DNA of 64,000 bases from Pseudomonadota bacterium (GTDB lineage Bacteria; Pseudomonadota; Gammaproteobacteria; Steroidobacterales; Steroidobacteraceae), in NCBI GenBank assembly GCA_018240525.1, contig JAFEFN010000014.1, positions 544,487-608,486 of the forward strand, given 5' to 3'. Below, one piece after another: positions 34,171-41,969 of the stretch. The notes beneath the pieces are model-generated. The model was not told the DNA's origin, made no database searches, and worked only from the letters and a program-made list of their open reading frames with translations. Each line of letters starts with the position of its first letter. Within the stretch, counting starts at the first letter, position 1. Position numbers and translations under genes: made by a program.

Positions 34171-35451
34171 GTGGCGGCCCTGGCGGCGCTGGCCGCCGGG
34201 CTGCTGTCGTGGGTGGCCGCAGGCCTCGGGCCCTCCGCACCGCAGAGCGCGCTGGCGACGGACTTCGCCAGGAGCGCCGTGTCAGGGCAGGAGGGCGCGC
34301 TCACGGTGCGCGTGCATGCCCTCACCAACCTCGATGCGGAGCACTACTTCGGCGCCTCGCTCAAGCGCATCGGGGTGCAGGCGGTCTGGATCGAGGTGCG
34401 CAACGATGCGGACACCGCCGCGCGCTACCTGCCGATCCTGACCGACCCGAACTACTTCTCGCCGCAGGAGGTCGCCCAGCAGCTGCACGGCTGGTTCTCC
34501 AGCGGCGCCAATGCGCGCCTGGATGCGCTGCTGGCGCACACGGGGATGCCGCTGGCGGTGCCGCCGCACGCGCACACCTCCGGCTTCGTGTTCACCCACC
34601 CCGACGGCGGGCTCAAGTTCGTCAACGTCTCGCTGCTGGCCGGGCAGCGCCTCAGCGGGTTCCACTTCGCCCTGCCGATCCCGGGGCGCGAGTACGCCGT
34701 GCAGCGCGTCGACTTCGGCGAGCTCTACCCGGCCGGCAGCCGGGAGGACCTGAGCTTCGATGAGCTGCGGGCGCGGCTGCAGAAGGAGCCGTGCTGCGTG
34801 AAGGATGAGAAGGGCGCGCACGAGGGCGACCCGCTGAACCTCGTCATCATCGGCGATGGCATCGAGCCGATCTTCCCCTTCGCCTCGCGCGGCTGGCGCC
34901 TCAACGAGCCCACCGGCGCGGCCAGCTCGCTGGCGATGGCGAAGGCGTTCATCTTCAGCTCGAAGTACGACACCGCCCCGGTGAGCCCGCTGTACGTGTT
35001 CGGGCGCTTCCAGGACCTCGCGCTGCAGAAGGCGCGCAGCTCGGTGAGCCTGCGCAACCACCTGCGCCTGTGGCTCGCGCCCTACACCGTCGAGCACCAG
35101 GGGGTGTGGGTCGGGCAGATCAGCCGCGACATCGGCATCAAGCTCACCACCAAGTCCTGGTACTTCACCACGCACCGCATCAGCCCCTACGTGGACCAGG
35201 ACCGCGACTACCTGCTGCAGGACCTGCTGCTCAGCGGCATGGTGCAGAAGTTCGGGTTCGTGCAGGGAGTCGGGGTCTCCGGCGAGGCGCGCCCGCGCGT
35301 GAACCTGACCGACGACCCCTACTTCACCGACGGCCTGCGCCTGGTGGTGCAGCTGGGCACGCAGCTGCGCCTGCCGTCGAGCGTGGAGTTCCTGCCCTGG
35401 GAGCGCCCCTCACTCATGACCGGGACCGCGCTCGGCGGCGCGGCGCACTAG
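34171..35451 (+). CDS. LssY C-terminal-domain protein with signal/anchor helix
   Basis: About 426 residues. After a hydrophobic N-terminus (VAALAALAAGLLSWVAAGLG) the middle is unassigned, and the final third matches the LssY_C domain: LRNHLRLWLAPYTVEHQGVWVGQISRDIGI and THRISPYVDQDRDYLLQDLL. Its biochemical role is not known. The start is unclear: no ATG is available, GTG 34171 gives a signal without basic residues, while a CTG at 34153 (overlapping the upstream stop as CTGA) would add LKRYLK and make a normal signal peptide. It is probably co-translated with the flavoprotein but has no obvious place in betaine catabolism. Confidence 0.75.
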   Translation: MAALAALAAGLLSWVAAGLGPSAPQSALATDFARSAVSGQEGALTVRVHALTNLDAEHYFGASLKRIGVQAVWIEVRNDADTAARYLPILTDPNYFSPQEVAQQLHGWFSSGANARLDALLAHTGMPLAVPPHAHTSGFVFTHPDGGLKFVNVSLLAGQRLSGFHFALPIPGREYAVQRVDFGELYPAGSREDLSFDELRARLQKEPCCVKDEKGAHEGDPLNLVIIGDGIEPIFPFASRGWRLNEPTGAASSLAMAKAFIFSSKYDTAPVSPLYVFGRFQDLALQKARSSVSLRNHLRLWLAPYTVEHQGVWVGQISRDIGIKLTTKSWYFTTHRISPYVDQDRDYLLQDLLLSGMVQKFGFVQGVGVSGEARPRVNLTDDPYFTDGLRLVVQLGTQLRLPSSVEFLPWERPSLMTGTALGGAAH

Positions 35452-35454
35452 GCC

Positions 35455-36138
35455 TCAGCCGCCGGCGTCGAGGCGCACCAGCACCGCGGCGACGAGCGCA
35501 TCGCAGTGCGGGCCGCCGAACGGGTACAGGTCCCCTTCCGCCAGATCGATCTCGCGGGCGAGCGCCTCGCGCAGCAGGCCGCGCGCGCGGAAGTGCCGGC
35601 TGCGCACCGTCTCGGCGGGGATGTGCAGCAGGTCGGCGATCTCCTGGACTGCGAGCTCCTCCACCGAGCGCAGCACGAACACCACGCGGAAGGCCTCGGG
35701 GAGCTCGCTCACCGTGTGCTCCAGCACCTCGCGCATCTGCTCGCGCGCCACCATGCGCTCGGGCGCCTCGTCCAGGCCGGCCCCGGTGTGCTCGTCCATC
35801 GCCGCGTCCATCGTGCTCATGGGAATGATGTTCTCCCGGCGCGCCGAGCGGCGCGCCCGCGCGTAGCACTCGTTGAGCACCAGCCTGGAAAGCCAGGTCG
35901 AAAGCGCCGCCTCGCCGCGGTAGCGGTCCATGGAGCGGTACGCGCACAGGTAGGCCTCCTGCAGGGCATCCTTGGCCTCGGCCTCGTCGCGCAGCACGGC
36001 ACGCGCCAGGCGGTACAGCCGGCGGTTGTAGCGGCGCATGAGCAGCTCGAAGGCGCCGTGCTCGCCGTCGGCCACGCGCCGTGCCAGCGCGCGGTCATCA
36101 CCGGGCAGCGGGATGGGCAGGGCCTGCTCGCTGTTCAT
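35455..36138 (-). CDS. ECF-type RNA polymerase sigma factor
   Basis: 227 residues with sigma region 2 (AFELLMRRYNRRLYRLARAVLRDEAEAKDALQEAYLCAYRSMDRYRGEAALSTWLSRLVLNE) and region 4 (LPEAFRVVFVLRSVEELAVQEIADLLHIPAETVRSRHFRARGLLREAL). Regions 1.1 and 3 are missing, as in ECF factors. There is no anti-sigma gene; instead the start overlaps a cupredoxin gene (ATGA), which itself overlaps a DUF4142 gene, so the three are one operon. A C-terminal tail of about 35 residues beyond region 4 may be regulatory. It should direct an envelope or redox stress regulon, inferred from the neighbours. Confidence 0.92.
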   Translation of the reverse strand: MNSEQALPIPLPGDDRALARRVADGEHGAFELLMRRYNRRLYRLARAVLRDEAEAKDALQEAYLCAYRSMDRYRGEAALSTWLSRLVLNECYARARRSARRENIIPMSTMDAAMDEHTGAGLDEAPERMVAREQMREVLEHTVSELPEAFRVVFVLRSVEELAVQEIADLLHIPAETVRSRHFRARGLLREALAREIDLAEGDLYPFGGPHCDALVAAVLVRLDAGG

Positions 36139-36473
36139 GGGTCGACCTTCAGCCTGCCGTGCATCGTCGGGTGGAACCGGCAGTCATACGCAAAGTCGCC
36201 GCTCTTCGCGGCCACGTACGACCAGCTGCCGTCGGCTGCGATCGCACCGGAGTCGAACGCGCCGCCAAGGGCGGAGGCGGTGTGCGGGAACAGATCCTTG
36301 TTCACCCAGGTGATCCGGTCGCCGCGGTGCACGGTAAGGCTTGCGGGACTGTAAACCATATTCTCCACCGTGATCGTATGGGTCGCAGGCTGCGCCGCCG
36401 CTGCGGCGAGGGCCGCGCACAGCAGCCCCGGCGCCGGCCGCAGCAGCCGGCCCGGCAAGCGCACCGGCCTCAT
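36135..36473 (-). CDS. Cupredoxin (small blue copper protein)
   Basis: 112 residues with a signal peptide (about 1-28). The type-1 copper ligands are visible: His64 (PHTAS), Cys98, His101 and Met104 (C-R-F-H-P-T-M-H), the loop spacing of amicyanin/plastocyanin-like proteins. It is a periplasmic electron carrier. Both ends overlap neighbouring genes by four bases (DUF4142 upstream, sigma factor downstream), so expression levels are tied. The redox partner is not apparent here; copper handling or stress sensing are options. Confidence 0.9.
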   Translation of the reverse strand: MRPVRLPGRLLRPAPGLLCAALAAAAAQPATHTITVENMVYSPASLTVHRGDRITWVNKDLFPHTASALGGAFDSGAIAADGSWSYVAAKSGDFAYDCRFHPTMHGRLKVDP

Positions 36474-36994
36474 TGCGCCGCGGACGCAAGCTCCGCCCGG
36501 ACCTTCTTGGCATGCTCCAGGTGCGCGACGAACGCCGGCCGCACCTTCACCAGGAGCGCCTTGAGCTCGGCATTCTGCGCGCTCGGGATGAGCGTGTTGT
36601 CCATCGCATCGATCACCGACCGGTGGTAGCTGACTTCGTGCTCGACGTAGGCGCGGTCGAAGGCCGCCCCCGAGAGCGAGTTCAGGTGCGCGACATTCTT
36701 CTCGCCGCCGCCCCTGAGGCTCTGCGCGGTGGCGTTGTCCTCGGGCGTGACGTGCAGCTTGTGCACCAGCTCGGTGGCGGACTGGTTGACCGCGGCGTGG
36801 TCGGTCACCATCTGCTGGCCGAAGGCCTTGACCTCGGCCGACTGCGCCTTGGACCTGGCGAGGTTGCCGGCGTCGATGTCCACCTGGTTGGCGGTCACGA
36901 CGATGGCCGCAATCTGCGCATCGTTGGGCGCACCCGCCGCCTCAGCCCGGGCGGCGACGCAGCAGATTCCTAACAGCAGTACTAACGCTTTCAT
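36470..36994 (-). CDS. DUF4142-family periplasmic protein
   Basis: 174 residues with a signal peptide (MKALVLLLGICCVAARAEA). The DUF4142 four-helix pattern is clear: IAAIVVTANQVDIDAGNLARSKAQSAEVKAFGQQMVTDHAAVNQS and YVEHEVSYHRSVIDAMDNTLIPSAQNAELKALL. The fold resembles ferritin-like bundles, but no function is established. ATG 36994 has a GGAGAG site. It is the first gene of the operon with cupredoxin and ECF sigma factor; the 192 bases upstream should hold the operon promoter. Confidence 0.9.
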   Translation of the reverse strand: MKALVLLLGICCVAARAEAAGAPNDAQIAAIVVTANQVDIDAGNLARSKAQSAEVKAFGQQMVTDHAAVNQSATELVHKLHVTPEDNATAQSLRGGGEKNVAHLNSLSGAAFDRAYVEHEVSYHRSVIDAMDNTLIPSAQNAELKALLVKVRPAFVAHLEHAKKVRAELASAAQ

Positions 36995-37186
36995 GGTGCT
37001 CTCCGGCAGGGGATCGGGAGGAAACGGGGTGACTTTCAAACCTTGGATGTCACCAACCGTCCCGGCGTTCCGGAAATTCCCGCAAGTCGTCAGCTGTCGC
37101 CGCCGCGGTGCGGGTGAGGCACCCGCGCTGCCGGCTTTCGTGGCAGCGGCAATGCACCGGCAGCCGCTGCATCGGGCGCGGTCATG

Positions 37187-37609
37187 TCAGAGCTCCTCGA
37201 GCACCTGCTGCAGCACGCGTGCGTGCGTGTGCGCGGAATCGCGCGCGGCATACAGCAGTGTCAGCGGACGCTGACGTGCATGCTGGCGCAGGCCGTCAAG
37301 CTCGCCCGGGTAGGCCTTGAGCTCGCGGCGGTAGCGGCGCACGAACTCGGCCTGCTTCGCCGGATCGTGCCCGAACCAGCGCCGCAGCGCGGTGCTCGGC
37401 GCCAGCTCCTTCGCCCAGGCATCCAGGTGCGCCGCCTCCCGGCTCACCCCGCGGGGCCAGAGCCGGTCGACGAGCACGCGGAACCCGTCCTTGCGCTGCG
37501 GTGCCTCGTAGACCCGCTTGATCTGGATGCGCAGGGGCGCACCCGGGCGTGCCCCTTCCGCCTGGCCCAGCAGGCAGGCCGGCGAGGCGTACTGGCGGCG
37601 CGAACCCAT
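37187..37609 (-). CDS. DUF488 family protein (YeaO-like)
   Basis: 140 residues with the DUF488 core IQIKRVYEAPQRKDGFRVLVDRLWPRGVSREAAHLDAWAKELAPSTALRRWFGHDPAKQAEFVRRYRREL and the C-terminal LTLLYAARDSAHTHARVLQQVL. The WPRG and YAARD blocks are diagnostic. No catalytic role is established. The family normally starts at the IQIKRVYE segment, so the first 25 residues from ATG 37609 may be extra. It is divergent from the GlxA-type regulator at 37693. Confidence 0.85.
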   Translation of the reverse strand: MGSRRQYASPACLLGQAEGARPGAPLRIQIKRVYEAPQRKDGFRVLVDRLWPRGVSREAAHLDAWAKELAPSTALRRWFGHDPAKQAEFVRRYRRELKAYPGELDGLRQHARQRPLTLLYAARDSAHTHARVLQQVLEEL

Positions 37610-37679
37610 GCTGATTCCCGTCCTTTTACTTCATGAACAATAGTTTAGTGACGATCTGTCGCAATCAGGCAAGTCGCTG

Positions 37680-37685
37680 TAAAAT
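37680..37685 (+). promoter_or_regulatory. Possible -10 element of the second GlxA-type regulator
   Basis: TAAAAT lies seven bases before the preferred GTG at 37693 in an AT-rich patch, with only a weak -35 (CTGTCG, 37656-37661). If real, transcription would begin at or next to the start codon, making a leaderless message; no ribosome site is visible. Confidence 0.25.
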
Positions 37686-37692
37686 CCGGCAT

Positions 37693-38691
37693 GTGACCCT
37701 TCCCCGCAGCAAGTTCGCCTTCCTGACGCTACCGCGCTACTCGATGATCGCACTGTCCAATGCGGTCGAGCCGCTGCGCATGGCGAACATCATCACCGGG
37801 CAGACGGTGTACGAGTGGGCCCTTGCCAGCCTCGACGGTACACCCACACCGGCGAGCAATGGCCTGGAGATCGCCCCGACCATCGCGCTCGACCAGATCG
37901 GCGCGGTCGATATCCTCTTCGTGTGCGGCGGCGTGGACGTGCAGGATGCGGTCTCGCCCAAGATCCTGGCCGCGCTGCGGCGCGCCGCCGAGCGGCGCGT
38001 GCCCCTGGGGGCCCTGTGCACCGGCGGCTACGCGCTCGCCAAGGCGGGCCTCCTGGAGCGCTACAAGGCGACGATCCACTGGGAGAACCTGTCGGCGCTG
38101 CGCGAGGAGTTCCCGCGCATCCAGCTCAGCGACCAGCTCTTCACCATCGACCGCGACCGCTTCACCTGCTCCGGCGGCATCGCGCCGCTGGACCTGATGC
38201 TGCACCTGGTCGAGCAGAAGCTCGGTGCGCAGGTCTCGCAGCTGATCTCCGAGCAGTTCATCGTCGATCGTGTCCGCTCCGACCGCGACCGGCAGTACGT
38301 GCCGCTGCGCGCGCAGATCGGGGTGAGCCACGAGAGCCTGATCAAGGTCGCGCAGCTGATGGAGGAGAACATCGAGCGGCCGCTCTCGCTCGATGAGATC
38401 GCCGCAGCGACCGGCCTGTCGCGCCGCCAGATCGAGCGGCTCTTCAAGCGCCACCTCAACTGCGTGCCCAAGCGCTACTACCTGCAGATGCGGCTGCGCC
38501 GCGCGCGCGAGCTGCTGCTGCAGACCTCGATGCCGATCATCGACATCACCACCGCCTGCGGCTTCCAGTCGCCACCGCACTTCTCGCGCTGCTACCGGGC
38601 CCAGTTCGGCTGCCCGCCGAGCGCCGAGCGGCAGACCCGGCACGGCAAGAGCGCCGCCGTACCGCCGGCCGGCGAGCCGGTGCCGCTGTGA
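37693..38691 (+). CDS. GlxA-family (GbdR-like) transcriptional regulator
   Basis: 332 residues from GTG 37693. N-terminal DJ-1/PfpI domain (FAFLTLPRYSMIALSNAVEPLRMANIITG, then GALCTGGYALAKAGLL) and C-terminal AraC HTH pair (LDEIAAATGLSRRQIERLFKRHL and DITTACGFQSPPHFSRCYRAQFG). The opening 'LPRxSMxAxxxAVEPLRxAN' is the pattern of GbdR, which activates betaine, DMG and sarcosine catabolism in Pseudomonas on sensing betaine or DMG. It lies directly before the corrinoid methyl-transfer operon, on the same strand. The ATG at 37633 would add 20 residues encoded by unusually AT-rich codons, which look non-coding. Confidence 0.9.
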   Translation: MTLPRSKFAFLTLPRYSMIALSNAVEPLRMANIITGQTVYEWALASLDGTPTPASNGLEIAPTIALDQIGAVDILFVCGGVDVQDAVSPKILAALRRAAERRVPLGALCTGGYALAKAGLLERYKATIHWENLSALREEFPRIQLSDQLFTIDRDRFTCSGGIAPLDLMLHLVEQKLGAQVSQLISEQFIVDRVRSDRDRQYVPLRAQIGVSHESLIKVAQLMEENIERPLSLDEIAAATGLSRRQIERLFKRHLNCVPKRYYLQMRLRRARELLLQTSMPIIDITTACGFQSPPHFSRCYRAQFGCPPSAERQTRHGKSAAVPPAGEPVPL

Positions 38692-38725
38692 GCGGCTGCC
38701 TGCACCGGGCTTGCCTTAATTCACC

Positions 38726-38744
38726 TGCCTGTCGCGTGCAGGCA
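38726..38744. promoter_or_regulatory. Inverted repeat before the corrinoid operon
   Basis: TGCCTG-N7-CAGGCA, perfect 6-bp arms, in the 156-base gap between the GbdR-like gene and the corrinoid protein gene. It is placed where an activator site or an upstream terminator stem would be. Confidence 0.35.
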
Positions 38745-38847
38745 CGCGGCGGTCGCGTAGCAGCTATTCCAGCCGGGACCCTCCCCTTAACATTCCCACG
38801 CGCCCGCGCGAGTCGCTACGTCCCTGTCGCGCATGGAGATTTCCACA

Positions 38848-39552
38848 ATGTCTGACTCGGCCGACGCGGAATTCAACCTGGAAGACCTCTCCGACTCGGA
38901 GCTCATCGAGCAGGTGCACGATGACCTCTACAACGGCCTGAAGGCCGAGGTCGAGCAAGCCACCCGCATCTTCCTCAAGCGCGGCTGGAGCGCGGAGAAG
39001 ACCCTGAACGATGCGCTGGTCGAAGGCATGCGCATCGTCGGCATCGACTTCCGCGACGGCATCCTGTTCGTCCCCGAGGTGCTGCTGGCCGCCAACTCGA
39101 TGAAGGGCGGCATGGAGATCCTGCGGCCGCTGCTCGCCGAGACCGGCGTGCCGCCGATCGGCAAGATCGTGATCGGCACCGTCAAGGGCGACATCCACGA
39201 CATCGGCAAGAACCTGGTGTCCATGATGCTCGAGGGCGCCGGCTTCGAGGTGATCGATCTGGGCATCAACAACCCGGTCGAGAAGTACCTCGCCGCGCTC
39301 GAGGAGCACAAGCCGGACATCCTCGGCATGTCGGCGCTGCTCACCACCACGATGCCCTACATGAAGGTCGTCATCGACAAGATGAAGGAACAGGGCATCC
39401 GCAAGGACTTCATCGTGCTGGTCGGCGGCGCGCCGCTGAACGAGGAGTTCGGCAAGGCCGTGGGCGCGGATGCCTACTGCCGTGACGCCGCGATCGCGGT
39501 GGAGACTGCGAAGAACCTGCTGGCCGCCCGCCGCGCCACGCAGGCCGCCTGA
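38848..39552 (+). CDS. Corrinoid (cobalamin-binding) methyl-carrier protein
   Basis: 234 residues in the MtbC/MttC/MtgC group. An N-terminal helical cap (about 15-100; WSAEKTLNDALVEGMRIVGIDFRDGILFVPEVLLAANSM) precedes the B12-binding Rossmann domain with the DxHxxG motif at D115, H117, G120 (GDIHDIGKNLV), where His is the lower axial cobalt ligand, and GMSALLTTTMPYMK and VGGAPL follow as expected. It shuttles a methyl group from the MttB-like enzyme (47275-48849) to the MeTr-like enzyme at 41966. ATG 38848 has GGAG nine bases upstream. First gene of a seven-gene operon. Confidence 0.95.
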   Translation: MSDSADAEFNLEDLSDSELIEQVHDDLYNGLKAEVEQATRIFLKRGWSAEKTLNDALVEGMRIVGIDFRDGILFVPEVLLAANSMKGGMEILRPLLAETGVPPIGKIVIGTVKGDIHDIGKNLVSMMLEGAGFEVIDLGINNPVEKYLAALEEHKPDILGMSALLTTTMPYMKVVIDKMKEQGIRKDFIVLVGGAPLNEEFGKAVGADAYCRDAAIAVETAKNLLAARRATQAA

Positions 39553-39572
39553 ACCTCACCGCCCCGCCCGCA

Positions 39573-40199
39573 ATGGACACGTCCCGCACGTTGCTGATCG
39601 CCTGCGGGGCGCTCGCGCGCGAAGTCGCGGCGCTCACGCGCGCCAACGGCTGGACCAGCTTCGATGTGCGCTGCCTGCCGGCGGAGCTGCACAACCGTCC
39701 CGAGAAGATCGCCCCGGCGGTGCGCGCCGAGATCCAGGCGCAGCGCGGGCGCTACGCGCGCATGTTCGTCGTCTACGGCGAGTGCGGCACCGGCGGCGTG
39801 CTGGATGCGGTGCTTCGGGAGGAAGGCGTGGAGCGCCTGCCGGGCGCGCACTGCTACGAGTTCTACGCCACCGCCCCGGTGTTCGCGCAGCTCGCCGAGG
39901 CCGAACTCGGCACCTTCTACCTGACCGACTTCCTGCTGCGCCACTTCGAGCGCCTGGTGGTGAAGGCCCTGGGGATCGACCGGCATCCTGAGCTCAAGCA
40001 GGAGTACTTCCGGCACTACCGAAGGCTCGTCTACCTCGCCCAGGTGCAGTCCGCGGAGGCCATCGAGCGCGCCCGCGCGGTGGCCGACTGGTTCGGCTTC
40101 GAGTTCGAGTACCGCTTCACCGGCTATGGGGATCTGGGCACGCGCCTGCAGCAGCTGGCGACCGTCCCGGTGGGCGAGGTGCGCAAGTGGCGAGCCTGA
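39573..40199 (+). CDS. DUF1638 family protein
   Basis: 208 residues: TLLIACGALAREVAALTRANGWTSFDVRCLPAELHNRPEKIAPAV at the start and VVYGECGTGGVLDAVLREEGVERLPGAHCYEFYA in the middle are the DUF1638 signatures, including the conserved Cys in IACGAL, GECGTGG and HCYEFY. These three Cys are candidates for metal or cofactor binding. The family is commonly found beside corrinoid methyltransferase genes, so a role in corrinoid handling is likely, but its biochemistry is unknown to me. It starts 20 bases after the corrinoid protein gene and overlaps the next gene by 13 bases. Confidence 0.88.
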   Translation: MDTSRTLLIACGALAREVAALTRANGWTSFDVRCLPAELHNRPEKIAPAVRAEIQAQRGRYARMFVVYGECGTGGVLDAVLREEGVERLPGAHCYEFYATAPVFAQLAEAELGTFYLTDFLLRHFERLVVKALGIDRHPELKQEYFRHYRRLVYLAQVQSAEAIERARAVADWFGFEFEYRFTGYGDLGTRLQQLATVPVGEVRKWRA

Positions 40200-40492
40200 T
40201 CGTCATCTCCTGGCGCGACGTGCCGGCGCAGGTGCTCGTCAAGCGCGGCCGCGAGACCGCCAAGGTGCAACTGAGCCAGCGCTTCCAGGAGGCCGTGGAC
40301 CGCGCCGCGATGCGCGCCGGCAAGGGCAGCTCGGATGCCTACCTCGCCGACTGGAAGCGCAGCGATCCTGTGCCCTGCGGCGATGACCTCAAGGCCGAGG
40401 CCGCCGCGGCCGCCGCGAAGATCGAAGCCAGCTTCACCGACGAGCAGCTCGAGGCACTGATCCGTGCCAAGGGCCTGCTCACCCCGGCCTGA
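40187..40492 (+). CDS. Small 'virulence factor' family protein (PF13769-like)
   Basis: 101 residues: LIVISWRDVPAQVLVKRGRETAKVQLSQRFQEAVDRAAMRAGKGSSDAYLADWKR, then a helical C-terminus. I recognise it as the small family labelled 'virulence factor', which in proteobacteria travels with DUF1638 and corrinoid methyltransferase genes. The label is historical; here a part in methyl transfer is more likely. GTG 40187 overlaps the DUF1638 gene, and the MetV-like gene follows two bases after the stop. Confidence 0.8.
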   Translation: MASLIVISWRDVPAQVLVKRGRETAKVQLSQRFQEAVDRAAMRAGKGSSDAYLADWKRSDPVPCGDDLKAEAAAAAAKIEASFTDEQLEALIRAKGLLTPA

Positions 40493-40494
40493 CG

Positions 40495-40953
40495 ATGTAC
40501 GCGCTGCGCCAGTGGTCGGTGCGCCATTCCCGCGGGCTGAACGCCTTCTACCGGGCGTTCGAGAACACCCTCGCCGCCTGCCACCCGCTGTTCCGGCGCA
40601 TCGGCTACCAGCGCCTGGAGCGCCCGGTGGCCGCCCTCGAGCGCAACGTGAAGGGCCTGCTGTTCGACTGCCGCATGTGCGGCCAGTGCGTGCTGAGCTC
40701 CACCGGCATGTCCTGCCCGATGAACTGCCCGAAGAACCTGCGCAACGGCCCGTGCGGCGGGGTGCGCGCCAACGGCCACTGCGAAGTGAAGCCGGAGATG
40801 AAGTGCGTCTGGGCGCAGGCGGTCGCAGGCGCCGCCCGCATCCCGGGCGGCACCGAGGCGCTGACGAAGGTGCAGCCGCCGGTGGACCGGCGCCTGCAGG
40901 GACGCTCCTCCTGGCTGCGCGTGGCGCGCGAGCGCGCCGGGGAACCCACGTGA
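40495..40953 (+). CDS. Cys-rich methylene-THF reductase partner (MetV-like, MTHFR_C domain)
   Basis: 152 residues. Eight Cys are arranged as C59-x2-C62-x2-C65 (CRMCGQC), C74-x3-C78 (CPMNC), C87 (GPCGG), C96 and C104, the pattern of the MTHFR C-terminal/MetV domain. In acetogens MetV is the metal-binding partner of MetF. It overlaps metF by GTGA, so the two should form a MetVF-type reductase. In this pathway the enzyme would run backwards, oxidising methyl-THF made from betaine methyl groups to methylene-THF. Confidence 0.88.
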   Translation: MYALRQWSVRHSRGLNAFYRAFENTLAACHPLFRRIGYQRLERPVAALERNVKGLLFDCRMCGQCVLSSTGMSCPMNCPKNLRNGPCGGVRANGHCEVKPEMKCVWAQAVAGAARIPGGTEALTKVQPPVDRRLQGRSSWLRVARERAGEPT

Positions 40954-41969
40954 GGTTCGAGGACGAGCCGGTCCCCGGCTACCCCCTGCCCATCCTGCCG
41001 GGGCACACCTCTCCCGGGCGGCTCGAGCGCGTGCTGCGCGCCGGCGAGTTCGCCATCACCAGCGAGCTGGCGCCGCCGGACTCGGCCGACCCGGAGGATG
41101 TCTACCGCCGCGCGCGCATCTTCGACGGCTACGTCGACGCCATCAACGCCACCGACGGCTCGGGAGCCAACTGCCACATGTCGAGTCTTGCGGTGTGCGC
41201 GCTGCTCACGCGCGTGGGCTACGCGCCGGTCATGCAGATCTCCTGCCGCGACAAGAACCGCATCGCCATCCAGGGCGACATCCTGGGCGGGGCGGCGATG
41301 GGCGTGTGCAACATCCTGTGCCTCACCGGGGATGGCGTGCAGGCCGGCGACCACCCCCAGGCGCTGCCGGTGTTCGACCTGGACTCGATGTCGCTGCTGC
41401 AGACCGCACGGACGCTGCGCGACGAGCACCGCTTCCTCTCCGGCCGCAAGATCAGCTATGCGCCCCGCGTGCTGCTCGGGGCGGCCGAGAACCCGTTCGC
41501 CCAGCCGGTGCAGTTCCGCGCCCAGCGGCTGGCCAAGAAGGTCGCCGCCGGCGCGCAGTTCATCCAGACCCAGTACTGCTACGACGTGCCGCTGCTCAAG
41601 GAGTTCATGCGGCACGTGGAGGACCTGGGCCTGCTCGACAAGGTGTTCATCCTGGTCGGCGTCGGGCCGTTCAAGTCCGCCAAGGCCGCCGAGTGGATCA
41701 GCGCCCACGTCCCCGGCGTGCACATTCCGCCGGCGGTGATCGCGCGCCTCAAGGGGGCGAGCGACCAGGCCGTGGAAGGGCGGCGCCTGTGCACCGACCT
41801 CGTGCAGGAGATCCGCGCGATCCGCGGCGTGCACGGGGTGCACCTGATGGCCTACCGGCAGGAAGAATCCGTGGCCGAAATCATCGATCGCTCCGGGGTG
41901 CTGGCAGGGCGCGTGCCCTGGCACCCGGGCCGGGGCGAGCAACCGAACAACGACAGGAAAGCCTCATGA
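40950..41969 (+). CDS. metF: Methylenetetrahydrofolate reductase
   Basis: 339 residues forming a TIM barrel: ITSELAPPDSADPEDVYRRARIFDGYVDAINATDGSGANCHMSSLAVCALL, the flavin/folate segments NILCLTGDGVQAGDHP and the C-terminal AGAQFIQTQYCYDVPLLKEFM. The glutamate in SELAPP corresponds to the catalytic Glu of MetF enzymes. GTG 40950 overlaps the MetV-like gene and the stop overlaps the MeTr-like gene (ATGA). It is unlike stand-alone E. coli-type MetF in having a MetV partner and corrinoid neighbours. Confidence 0.9.
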   Translation: MRFEDEPVPGYPLPILPGHTSPGRLERVLRAGEFAITSELAPPDSADPEDVYRRARIFDGYVDAINATDGSGANCHMSSLAVCALLTRVGYAPVMQISCRDKNRIAIQGDILGGAAMGVCNILCLTGDGVQAGDHPQALPVFDLDSMSLLQTARTLRDEHRFLSGRKISYAPRVLLGAAENPFAQPVQFRAQRLAKKVAAGAQFIQTQYCYDVPLLKEFMRHVEDLGLLDKVFILVGVGPFKSAKAAEWISAHVPGVHIPPAVIARLKGASDQAVEGRRLCTDLVQEIRAIRGVHGVHLMAYRQEESVAEIIDRSGVLAGRVPWHPGRGEQPNNDRKAS

